Shown piece by piece: positions 45,976 through 64,000 of a DNA stretch of 64,000 nt. The translations under genes were made by a program, and so were the position numbers. The notes beneath the pieces were generated by a model, which ran no database searches, was not told the origin of the DNA, and worked only from the letters and a program-made list of their open reading frames with translations. Numbering within the stretch: position 1 is the first letter of the stretch; each line of letters begins with the position of its first letter. Origin of the DNA: Mycobacterium scrofulaceum (GTDB lineage: Bacteria; Actinomycetota; Actinomycetes; Mycobacteriales; Mycobacteriaceae); contig NZ_MVIJ01000001.1 in NCBI RefSeq assembly GCF_002086735.1, positions 62,001-126,000 on the forward strand, given 5' to 3'.

Positions 45976-47082
45976 ATGGACTTTCAGTTGACCGACGAGC
46001 AGACCCTGCTGCGCGACACCACCCGCGAGCTGTTGTCCCGCAGCTACGACCCGGAGAGCCGCAACAAGGTCATCGGCACCGACCTGGGCTGGAGCCGCGA
46101 GGTGTGGAGCCAGCTCGCCGACACCGGGATCCTCGGCCTCGGCTTCGACCCGGATGAGGCGGGCCAGCTCGAGATCATGGTCGTGCTCGCCGAGGCGGGG
46201 CGCCGGCTGGCACCCGAACCGATCTTGCACGCCGCGCTCGCGCCGGGTGCGCTGATCGCCGAGCTGGGCACCGACGCCCAAAAAGAACAGCTCGACGACG
46301 TCGCCGCCGGCCAACGCCTGCTGGCCTTCGCCCATCTGGAACCGGGCCGCCGCGCGCCCGCCGCGGATTTGGACACCAAGGCTGTGCCGCAAGGCGATTC
46401 ATGGACGGTGAGCGGACGCAAGAACCCGGTGCTGGCCGGTGACTGCGCCGACGCTCTGGTGGTCAGCGCGGCCCTGCCGGACGGCGGCACCGGCCTGTTC
46501 CTGGTGGACGCCGCCTCCGTCACGCGTCATCCGTACCGGACATTCGACGGGCAACGCGGCGCGCAGATCGACCTGGACGCCGCACCCGCCGAGCCCTTGG
46601 GCGAGGCGGTTGACGCATCGCAGACCGTCCGCGACGCCATCATCCGCATCCAGGCGTCGTTGTGCGCCGAGGCGGTCGGGGCGATGGAGGAAGCGCTGCG
46701 GCTGACCACCGACTATCTCAAGACCCGCAAGCAGTTCGGGGTCACGCTCAACAAATTCCAGGCACTCACCCAGCGGGCGGCCGACATGTACGTGTCCCTC
46801 GAACTGGCGCGCAGCATGAGCCTGTACGCGTCGATGTCGATCGCGGACGGCAACCTCGACCCGGTGATCGCCTCGCGGGCCAAGCTGCAGATCGGCCGGT
46901 CGGGCCGGCACATCGCCCAGGAGTCGATCCAGCTGCACGGCGGCATCGGGGTGACCGCGGAATACCCGGTGGCCCACTATGCGGCCCGGCTCACCGCGAT
47001 CGAGCACACATTGGGCACCTCCGGCGACCACCTGCACAATCTGATCGACCACATCGGCGACTACGACCTCGCCCGGCTCTAG
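45976..47082 (+). CDS. Acyl-CoA dehydrogenase, probable partner subunit
   Basis: 368-aa ACAD-like protein (MDFQLTDEQTLLRDTTRELL opening, KTRKQFGVTLNKFQALTQRAADMY, QLHGGIGVTAEYPVAHY). The FAD-contact segment is reduced (AFAHLEPGRRAPAADLDT in place of a canonical motif) and I see no Glu at either catalytic position. It therefore looks like the non-catalytic half of a heteromeric ACAD with the upstream protein. ATG 45976, GAGGC just upstream. The next gene starts 3 bp after its stop. Confidence 0.85.
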   Translation: MDFQLTDEQTLLRDTTRELLSRSYDPESRNKVIGTDLGWSREVWSQLADTGILGLGFDPDEAGQLEIMVVLAEAGRRLAPEPILHAALAPGALIAELGTDAQKEQLDDVAAGQRLLAFAHLEPGRRAPAADLDTKAVPQGDSWTVSGRKNPVLAGDCADALVVSAALPDGGTGLFLVDAASVTRHPYRTFDGQRGAQIDLDAAPAEPLGEAVDASQTVRDAIIRIQASLCAEAVGAMEEALRLTTDYLKTRKQFGVTLNKFQALTQRAADMYVSLELARSMSLYASMSIADGNLDPVIASRAKLQIGRSGRHIAQESIQLHGGIGVTAEYPVAHYAARLTAIEHTLGTSGDHLHNLIDHIGDYDLARL

Positions 47083-47085
47083 CGG

Positions 47086-47517
47086 ATGTCCGAACCCGCC
47101 ACGCTGTCGGACAGGGTCGTCGAGTTCCTCTCCGCCGGCACCCGTACCGGCATGCTCGGTTACGTCGCCGCCGACGGCCGCCCGCTGGTCGCACCGGTGT
47201 GGTTCGTCGTCGACGATGGCCAATTGGCGTTCAACACCGGCCGGGACACGCCGAAAGACCGTGCGCTGCACCGGGACCCGCGGGTGGTGATCTGCGTCGA
47301 CGATCCTCATCCGCCGTATTCGTTCGTCCAGGTGCAGGGTGTCGCCACGGTGAGCGAGGACCCCGCGGAGGTGCTGGACGTCGCCACCCGGGCCGGGGCC
47401 CGCTACATGGGCCCCGAGCGCGCCGAGGAGTTCGGCCGACGCAACTCCGCCCCGGGCGAGCTGGTGGTGCGCGTGCGCCCCACCAAGGTCATCGCCGGCT
47501 TCGACATCAGCGACTGA
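47086..47517 (+). CDS. PPOX/FDOR-family flavin- or F420-dependent protein
   Basis: 143-aa split-barrel protein of the pyridoxamine-phosphate-oxidase-like class, as in the mycobacterial F420-dependent Rv1155/Rv2074 group. Opening LSDRVVEFLSAGTRTGMLGYVAADGRPLVAPVWFVVDDGQLAFNT is characteristic; PPYSFVQVQGVATV and the ending VRVRPTKVIAGFDISD also fit. It follows the ACAD pair with 3 bp spacing, so is co-transcribed. Cofactor (FMN or F420) cannot be read from the sequence. Convergent with the PKS gene, 17 bp between stops. Confidence 0.85.
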   Translation: MSEPATLSDRVVEFLSAGTRTGMLGYVAADGRPLVAPVWFVVDDGQLAFNTGRDTPKDRALHRDPRVVICVDDPHPPYSFVQVQGVATVSEDPAEVLDVATRAGARYMGPERAEEFGRRNSAPGELVVRVRPTKVIAGFDISD

Positions 47518-47534
47518 CGCCGCACCGCCCGGCG

Positions 47535-58529
<10,995 letters not shown>

Positions 58530-58854
58530 GCATCTGTCCTCTCGCCTCGGCCGGCGAAGGTCGATCCCCAGCCTCCTGCGACGGGTCCGTGATTGCTCCG
58601 CAATGAAACGCTTGACCCGCCCACTGCACCACATGCCGGCCCAATGCGCAGCAGAATGATCTCCTGGGCGAGTAGTGTCGCCGGATGCCGGACTGCGTAC
58701 CGCGCCGGGCCGTGCAACACCATAATCGGTCACCACACCTGTGGCTACATTCGAAGCAGCCCGGCATGTCGGGATGGGTGGCCGCCGAGGCGGTCATCGT
58801 CGTCTCACCACCGGCGGACCGAAGGCTGCAGCCCCGCACATCGAGGAGAAAAGA
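58530..58854. promoter_or_regulatory. 325-bp divergent promoter region between pks and papA
   Basis: No convincing ORF. TANNNT-type -10 candidates are TACATT at 58746-58751 (plus strand, toward papA) and TATGGT at 58721-58726 (minus strand, toward pks), only about 20 bp apart. If used, leaders would be about 95 nt (papA) and 185 nt (pks). No IdeR box or obvious palindromic operator was seen. Confidence 0.35.
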
Positions 58855-60276
58855 TTGCGCATCGGGAAAATTACGATCGGCTCGATCGGTGAGTGGACGC
58901 TGAGCCCGGGCGTAGTCGTCTCCTGGCACCCGACGCCGGCGGCCCGGGAGCGGGCCCGGGCGGCGCCGGCAAGCCCGGTGCCGGTCAGTTACATGCAGGC
59001 CCAGCACCTCCACGGCTATCGCCGGCAAACGACGGCGGGGCTCGACTATTCACGGCAGATCATCGCGACGTGCGAAGTCCCGGGCCGGTGCGATGTCGCC
59101 GCGATGAACGACGCGCTCAACGCATATCTGCGTAGGCACGATACGTACCGCAGTTGGTTCGAATACACCGATAGCGGGGACATCGTTCGTCACACCATCG
59201 AGGATCCCGACGACATCGAATTCGCTCCCACCGACCACGGCGAAATGACCGTCGAAGATTTGCACGAGCATGTGGTGTCGACGCCGGATCCGCTGCATTG
59301 GGAGTGCTTCAGCTTCGGGATCGTGCAAAACGCGGATCACTTCACGTTCTACGCCAGTATCGACCACGTCCACGGGGACGCGGCGCTGATCGGCATCACG
59401 ATGGTGGAGTCGCATGCGATGTACACGGCGCTGACGGGCGGCGCCGGCCCCCTCGCCCTGCCCACCGCCGGCAGTTTCGACGATTTCTGCGTCGAGGAAC
59501 GCCGGTACACGTCGGCGTTGACCGTGGATTCGCCGCCGGTCCGCGCCTGGATTGACTTCGCGGAGAACAACAACGGAAGCCTGCCGGAGTTTCCCCTTCC
59601 ACTGGGCAACCCCATGGAGCCGGCCAGGAGCGACATGATCACGGACACCCTGATGGACGCGCAGCAGACGGCGCGGTTCGAATCGGCCTGTTCGGCGGCG
59701 GGCGCCCGCTTCGTCGGCGGCTTGTTCGCGTGCCTCGCCCAGGTCGAGCACGAATTCACCGGCGCCGCCACGTATTACGGTCTCACTCCCCGGGATACCC
59801 GCAGGACTTCGGACAACTTCATGACTCAGGGCTGGTTCACCGGCCTGGTGCCGATCACGATCCCGATAGCCGCCGTGTCCTTCGGTGATGCCGCCTGGGC
59901 CGCCCAAAGTTGCTTTGATTCGAGTTTGGACATGGCAAAGGTGCCGTATTACCGCGTAATGGAATTGGCGCCGTGGCTGAGTAGGCCGCGCCCCAATTTT
60001 CCTGTGACGAATTTCTTGCACGGCGACGCCGCCCCGATGAATGCCGTGCTGGCCGCGGCCGAGATGGGTTATACGAACAATATCGGCATCTACTCGGACG
60101 GACGATATTCGTACCAACTCACGATCTACATCTTCCGCTACCAGGACGGCACCTCGATGGCGATCATGTTTCCCGACAACGCCGTTGCCCAGAAATCGGT
60201 TGCCCGTTATGTCGCGGCGATGAAGTCCGTGTGCCTGCGGGTCGCCGACAGCGGGCATTGGGGCCGCGTTGCGTAG
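58855..60276 (+). CDS. papA3: PapA-family acyltransferase (PapA3-like)
   Basis: 473-aa polyketide-associated acyltransferase of the condensation-domain superfamily. The catalytic HxxxD is H171-D175 in IDHVHGDA; the C-terminal DFGWG-like motif is replaced by NIGIYSDGRYSYQ, as in other PapA1/2/3 proteins. The N-terminus (RIGKITIGSIGEWTLSPGVVVSWHPTPAA) matches PapA1/PapA3. TTG 58855 is chosen because GAGGAG lies 6 nt before it and the protein then has the usual PapA3 length. In TPP and PAT synthesis PapA3 puts the first acyl groups on trehalose. Followed 13 bp later by a tiny ORF and then mmpL. Confidence 0.85.
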   Translation: MRIGKITIGSIGEWTLSPGVVVSWHPTPAARERARAAPASPVPVSYMQAQHLHGYRRQTTAGLDYSRQIIATCEVPGRCDVAAMNDALNAYLRRHDTYRSWFEYTDSGDIVRHTIEDPDDIEFAPTDHGEMTVEDLHEHVVSTPDPLHWECFSFGIVQNADHFTFYASIDHVHGDAALIGITMVESHAMYTALTGGAGPLALPTAGSFDDFCVEERRYTSALTVDSPPVRAWIDFAENNNGSLPEFPLPLGNPMEPARSDMITDTLMDAQQTARFESACSAAGARFVGGLFACLAQVEHEFTGAATYYGLTPRDTRRTSDNFMTQGWFTGLVPITIPIAAVSFGDAAWAAQSCFDSSLDMAKVPYYRVMELAPWLSRPRPNFPVTNFLHGDAAPMNAVLAAAEMGYTNNIGIYSDGRYSYQLTIYIFRYQDGTSMAIMFPDNAVAQKSVARYVAAMKSVCLRVADSGHWGRVA

Positions 60277-60289
60277 GGAGGAGTAGACG

Positions 60290-60364
60290 ATGGCGACTGC
60301 CTCACTCCGGATTCGCCGTTTGCCGGCGGCCGGATCCGAAGCGAGGTCGCTGTGCGACGGCTAG
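60290..60364 (+). CDS. 24-aa leader ORF overlapping the mmpL start
   Basis: ATG 60290 has a strong GGGAGGAG about 8 nt upstream, better than anything in front of the mmpL GTG. It encodes 24 residues ([20 protein letters not shown]...) and its TAG at 60362-60364 lies 10 nt inside mmpL, in another frame. The layout suggests coupled re-initiation at the mmpL GTG 60352. The peptide itself has no recognisable feature. A sequencing frameshift that hides a longer MmpL N-terminus is the alternative. Confidence 0.4.
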   Translation: MATASLRIRRLPAAGSEARSLCDG

Positions 60365-63351
60365 CCGGTCTCGTGGTGCGTTGGCCCGGCCTGGTGATCG
60401 GGCTCTGGGTCGTGATCGCGGTCGCGCTGCCGTTGACGTTTCCGCCCCTGACCGAGATGGCACAACAGCACCCCCTCGCGATCCTGCCCAGCGACGCCCC
60501 GTCGGCCGTGTCCGCCCGAAAGATGACCGAAGCGTTCCACGAGTCGGGCGCCGAAGACCTGCTCCTGGTCGTCCTCACGAACGAAAAAGGGCTCGGGCCC
60601 GCCGACGAGGCCGCCTACCGCAAACTGGTGACCGCGCTGCACGCGGACACGCGAGACGTGCTGATGCTGCAGGACTTCGTCAACACGCCGCCCCTGCGTC
60701 CCGTCTTGACCAGCAAGGACCACAAGTCCTGGGTGCTGCCGGTGGGCCTGGCCGGCGAACTGGGCACACCGAAGTCCTACGCCGCCTACCTCCGCGTCGC
60801 CGACATCGTCAAACGCAACGTTGCCGGATCGCCGCTGACGGCGAACCTGACCGGACCCGCGGCCACCGTCAGCGACCTCACCGTGGCGGGCGAACGGGAT
60901 CGCCTTCCCATCGAACTTGCGATCGGCATCCTGGTGCTCGTCGTGTTGCTGGTGGTCTACCGCAACCCGCTCACCATGCTGCTGCCGCTGGTAGCGATCG
61001 GGGCGTCGATGGTCATCGCGCAGGCCGTCGTCGCCGGCATCTCCCAGGTCGGCGGCTTGGGCGTGTCGAACCAGTCCATCGTCTTCTTGAGCGCCATCAT
61101 CGCCGGCGCGGGAACCGATTATGCGGTCTTCCTGATCAGCCGCTATCACGACTACTTGCGCCGCGGCGCGGACTTCGACGACGCCGTGCAGCGGGCGTTG
61201 ATGTCGATCGGAAAAGTGATCGCGGCCTCCGCGGCCACGGTCGGAATCACCTTTCTCGGCATAAGTTTCGCCCGGATGGGCGTGTTCTCCACGGTGGGCG
61301 TGTCCTCGGCCATCGGGATCGGGGTCGCGTTCCTCGCGGCGATGACGTTGTTGCCCGCCATCCTGGTCGTGGCCGGGCCGCGCGGCTGGGTCACACCCCC
61401 GCGCGAACTGACCGCCCGGTTCTGGCGGCGGTCGGGGATCCGCATCGTGCGCCGCCCGAAGGCCCATCTGGTCGCCAGCGTGCTGGTGCTGATCGTTCTG
61501 GCGGGCTGCGCCGGCCTGGTGCGCTTCAACTACGACGACCGCAAGGCTCTGCCGCCCTCGGCCCCGAGTTCGATCGGGTACACCGCGCTGGATCGCCATT
61601 TCCCGGTCAACCAATCCATTCCCGAATACATCCTCGTGCAGTCGCCGCACGACCTGCGCACGCCGCGAGCGCTCGCGGATCTGGAGCAGATGGCCGACCG
61701 GGTCAGCCAACTGCCCGGCATCGCCCGGGTCAGCGGCGTGACGCGGCCCGCGGGAGCCGTGCCGGAACAGTTCAGGGCGACGTATCAGGCGGGCGCCATC
61801 GGCGCTCGCCTCGGCGCCGGGTCCGCCCTGATCAGCGACCACACCGACGAGCTGAACCGGCTGTCCGTCGGCGCCAACACGCTGGCCGACAACCTGGGCG
61901 ATGTGCGGGGCCGGGTCAACCAGATGGTCGCCGGGATGCAAGGCCTGAGCGACGCCTTCGCGTCGATGAGGAGCCAGTACGGCGGTGACAAGTTGGTCAG
62001 GGAGGTCGTCACGGCGGCCAAGCTCGTCAGCAGCATCAACTCGCTCGGCCGCACCATCGGCGTGAACTTCGCCGCGATCAAGGACATGTTCGCGTGGGTG
62101 GCCCCGGTGCTGGCGGCGCTGCAGGGCAACCCGGTCTGCGACGCGGATCCCTCCTGCAGCGCCACCCGGGCCCAGTTCGAGCGCGTGGTGAACGCGCGCG
62201 GTGACGGCAGCCTCGACCAGATCAACGACCTGGCGACGCAGCTGCAGGCGTTTCAAGACCGGCAGACCCTCAACGCATCGGTCGATCACCTGCGTGTCGC
62301 GCTCGCCGGCTTCGTCAGGGCGCTGCATGCCATGGGCCTGGACCAGCCCGGCGGCCTGCAGGCGGACCTGAACCAGCTGCAGCAGGGCGCCGACCGGTTC
62401 GCCGGCGGGAGCCGGCAAGTGGCCGATGGAGTGGACCAACTCGTCGATCAGATCAAACAGATGGGCGCCGGGCTCGGTGAGGCGTCGGCCTTCCTCCTCA
62501 CGCTCAAACGGGACGCCGCAGAACCGTCGATGGCGGGGTTCAATGTTCCCGCGCAGCTCCTGCACATGGAGGAGTTCAAGAAGGCCGCCAAGGCGTTCAT
62601 CTCACCCGACGGCCACTCGGTGCGGTATCTGGTGCAGACCAAACTCAATCCGTTCAGCCCGGAGGCCATGGACCAGGTCGGCGTCATCGGCGACACCGCG
62701 CGCGGAGCACAACCGAACACCGCGTTGGCGGACGCCAAGATCTCGATGGTGGGGTATCCCGTCATGCTGCGGGACACGCGGGACTTCTATGAGCACGACA
62801 TCAAATTCATCGTCGGCGTCACCATCATCGTCGTGCTGCTGACCTTGATCGCGCTGTTGCGGGCGGTCGTGGCACCGCTGTACCTGGTCGCCTCCGTCGT
62901 CATTTCCTACCTGTCGGCGGTGGGCATCGGCGTCGTGACGTTCCAATTCGTGCTCGGCCAGCAATTGCATTGGAGCGTTCCGCCGTTGGCCTTCGTGGTG
63001 TTGGTCGCCGTCGGGGCCGATTACAACATGCTCTTCGTCTCGCGAATGCGCGACGAGTCGCCGCACAGCATGCGCTACGGCGTCATCCGCACCTTGAGTT
63101 CGACCGGCGGTGTGATCACCGCGGCGGGCCTGATCTTCGCCGCCTCGATGTGGGGTCTGGTGTTCTCCAGCATCGGCACCGTGGTCCAGGGCGGTTTCGT
63201 CATCGGAATCGGAATCTTGCTCGACACCTTCCTGGTTCGCACCATAACCGTGCCCGCCCTGGCTACGCTGGTCGGACGGGCGAGCTGGTGGCCATCGCGA
63301 CCGGAAACGCAGCGGTCGCGATGGCGTTCACCGGCCCGGCCCGCGGAGTAG
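60352..63351 (+). CDS. mmpL10: MmpL-family lipid transporter (MmpL10-like)
   Basis: 999-aa RND transporter. N-terminal helix (residues about 8-28), first porter domain, helices 2-6 with the proton-relay pair D256-Y257 in [16 protein letters not shown], a second large extracytoplasmic domain with coiled-coil-like helices (residues about 395-790), and a second helix bundle with D890-Y891 in [15 protein letters not shown]. Length and context match MmpL10, which exports diacyltrehalose precursors in the TPP and PAT pathways. The GTG start has only AGG about 5 nt upstream; see the overlapping leader ORF. The C-terminal tail is short, unlike MmpL3/11. Confidence 0.88.
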   Translation: MRRLAGLVVRWPGLVIGLWVVIAVALPLTFPPLTEMAQQHPLAILPSDAPSAVSARKMTEAFHESGAEDLLLVVLTNEKGLGPADEAAYRKLVTALHADTRDVLMLQDFVNTPPLRPVLTSKDHKSWVLPVGLAGELGTPKSYAAYLRVADIVKRNVAGSPLTANLTGPAATVSDLTVAGERDRLPIELAIGILVLVVLLVVYRNPLTMLLPLVAIGASMVIAQAVVAGISQVGGLGVSNQSIVFLSAIIAGAGTDYAVFLISRYHDYLRRGADFDDAVQRALMSIGKVIAASAATVGITFLGISFARMGVFSTVGVSSAIGIGVAFLAAMTLLPAILVVAGPRGWVTPPRELTARFWRRSGIRIVRRPKAHLVASVLVLIVLAGCAGLVRFNYDDRKALPPSAPSSIGYTALDRHFPVNQSIPEYILVQSPHDLRTPRALADLEQMADRVSQLPGIARVSGVTRPAGAVPEQFRATYQAGAIGARLGAGSALISDHTDELNRLSVGANTLADNLGDVRGRVNQMVAGMQGLSDAFASMRSQYGGDKLVREVVTAAKLVSSINSLGRTIGVNFAAIKDMFAWVAPVLAALQGNPVCDADPSCSATRAQFERVVNARGDGSLDQINDLATQLQAFQDRQTLNASVDHLRVALAGFVRALHAMGLDQPGGLQADLNQLQQGADRFAGGSRQVADGVDQLVDQIKQMGAGLGEASAFLLTLKRDAAEPSMAGFNVPAQLLHMEEFKKAAKAFISPDGHSVRYLVQTKLNPFSPEAMDQVGVIGDTARGAQPNTALADAKISMVGYPVMLRDTRDFYEHDIKFIVGVTIIVVLLTLIALLRAVVAPLYLVASVVISYLSAVGIGVVTFQFVLGQQLHWSVPPLAFVVLVAVGADYNMLFVSRMRDESPHSMRYGVIRTLSSTGGVITAAGLIFAASMWGLVFSSIGTVVQGGFVIGIGILLDTFLVRTITVPALATLVGRASWWPSRPETQRSRWRSPARPAE

Positions 63352-63430
63352 GTCCAGCACCGGGCGGGTGAGCGGGTCCACGTGCGATATGCGAAACTAC
63401 GAGACCAAGTCGGGCAGGCGGGAAGTGGCG

Positions 63431-64000
63431 ATGCGGAAACTACTCGCGGGGGTTACCGCTCTGGTAACCCTCGGCGCCACAGGGTGTTTCGGCCTCGGCA
63501 TCGCGACGGCCGACGACTCCGCGGACAGCGCGACGCCCGACGACGGGATGGCGTACGCGCTGGGCGGCGCTCACGTCCCCGGCATTCCCTATGACGAGTA
63601 CGGCAGGCGGCTGGGTGCCGGGTGGTTTCCGGGCCTGACGCGAGAGATCGTCGACTACCCGGCGGGGCAGGTCCAGGGCCACGTGCTCGAACGGCTCTTT
63701 CCTGGGATCGGCCGGCTCGACGAAGCCTTCCCGGGCCTGGGCGTGGACGGGCCAAGCATCGGCGAGTCGGTGGCCGTCGGCGAGGACAACCTGGACGCGG
63801 CCATCCGCCGGGGCGGCCCCGGCGCCGCGATCGGCCTGTCCGAGGGTTCGCTCGTGGTGGACGCCGAGCAGGCGCGGCTGGCGAACGACCCGACCGCTCC
63901 ACCGCCAAATCAATTGATCTTCAGCACCTTTGGCAATCCGGTGGGACGTCACGCCTTCGGCCAGAGCTTTCTGACCTCCTTTTTCCCGGTCGGCGCCGTC
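63431..64000 (+). CDS. PE-PPE-domain serine hydrolase/acyltransferase, N-terminal part (cut by window edge)
   Basis: First 190 residues of a secreted protein. Signal peptide ([18 protein letters not shown] then [11 protein letters not shown]), with either AxA cleavage after ATA or a weak lipobox at Cys19. The mature part is a PE-PPE domain: [28 protein letters not shown]..., and the nucleophile GLSEG with Ser137 (GxSxG). This family includes Chp1/Chp2, which transfer acyl chains between trehalose glycolipids outside the membrane in sulfolipid and PAT synthesis; the TPP locus has an equivalent called PE. The Asp and His of the triad lie beyond the window. 79 bp after mmpL, same direction. Confidence 0.85.
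   Translation, partial: MRKLLAGVTALVTLGATGCFGLGIATADDSADSATPDDGMAYALGGAHVPGIPYDEYGRRLGAGWFPGLTREIVDYPAGQVQGHVLERLFPGIGRLDEAFPGLGVDGPSIGESVAVGEDNLDAAIRRGGPGAAIGLSEGSLVVDAEQARLANDPTAPPPNQLIFSTFGNPVGRHAFGQSFLTSFFPVGAV

Noticed and set aside
58530-58736. 69-residue N-terminal extension of the PKS
   Set aside because: No ribosome site, Arg-rich and unlike a docking domain; ATG 58529 has AGAGGAC and starts directly before the KS.
60361-62565. 734-codon open frame antisense to mmpL
   Set aside because: Composition is His/Arg/Asp/Gly shadow-like and there is no ribosome site or family motif; MmpL topology and motifs are clear on the plus strand.
63431-63520. Firm lipoprotein call for the PE-PPE protein
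   Set aside because: The Cys19 context (GATGC) is only a weak lipobox because position -3 is Ala; a normal signal-peptidase site after ATA is equally good.

Overview
The window is high-GC actinobacterial DNA from a non-tuberculous Mycobacterium. Mycobactin genes, IdeR boxes, polycysteine leader peptides, LppR-type lipoproteins and PapA/MmpL/PE-PPE lipid genes all point to that genus. A slow grower of the M. avium-complex type is my guess, but the sequence alone does not fix the species. From the mbt genes to comEA the order largely follows M. tuberculosis Rv2383c-Rv2415c, with insertions and losses: no rpfD, che1, ggtB or PE24 is seen, and eis does not follow comEA.

Region 1 (1-15.4 kb) is iron acquisition. 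mbtC (cut by the left edge), a free-standing thioesterase mbtT, and mbtB read left. They diverge from mbtA across two IdeR boxes. mbtI, with its own IdeR box, lies 8.6 kb away. Between mbtA and mbtI sit a lone secreted CBM2 protein, a tight five-gene operon (HSL-type esterase, SDR, di-iron ferritin-like protein, Baeyer-Villiger-type monooxygenase, MerR regulator), a tiny secreted peptide and desA1. The five-gene operon reads as a possible sub-terminal oxidation pathway.

Region 2 (15.4-30.6 kb) holds a 70-aa unknown, two tandem SbtA-type permeases, hemW, and the sulfur-assimilation block: nirA-cysH rightward, subI-cysT-cysW-cysA leftward. Each sulfur operon is preceded by a short leaderless ORF ending in consecutive cysteine codons, the hallmark of cysteine-responsive attenuation in mycobacteria. 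Two tiny membrane proteins, an FAD monooxygenase and a GH15 trehalase-type enzyme follow.

Region 3 (30.6-44.6 kb) is mostly conserved core: three tandem LppR-like lipoproteins downstream of lepA, a PemK-like protein, a CBS protein, an RNase Z-like hydrolase, a transglutaminase/alpha-E/ATP-grasp operon, rpsT, holA, comEC and comEA.

Region 4 (44.7-64 kb) has a paired acyl-CoA dehydrogenase operon with a small flavin/F420-type protein. It is followed by a lipid locus: a 3664-aa bimodular type I PKS diverging from papA, mmpL and a PE-PPE-domain serine hydrolase (cut by the right edge). Gene content and malonyl-type AT motifs match the trehalose polyphleate (TPP) locus of other mycobacteria rather than the methyl-branched PAT or sulfolipid loci. 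In the inferred pathway the PKS makes the acyl chains, PapA and the PE-PPE hydrolase acylate trehalose, and MmpL exports intermediates.
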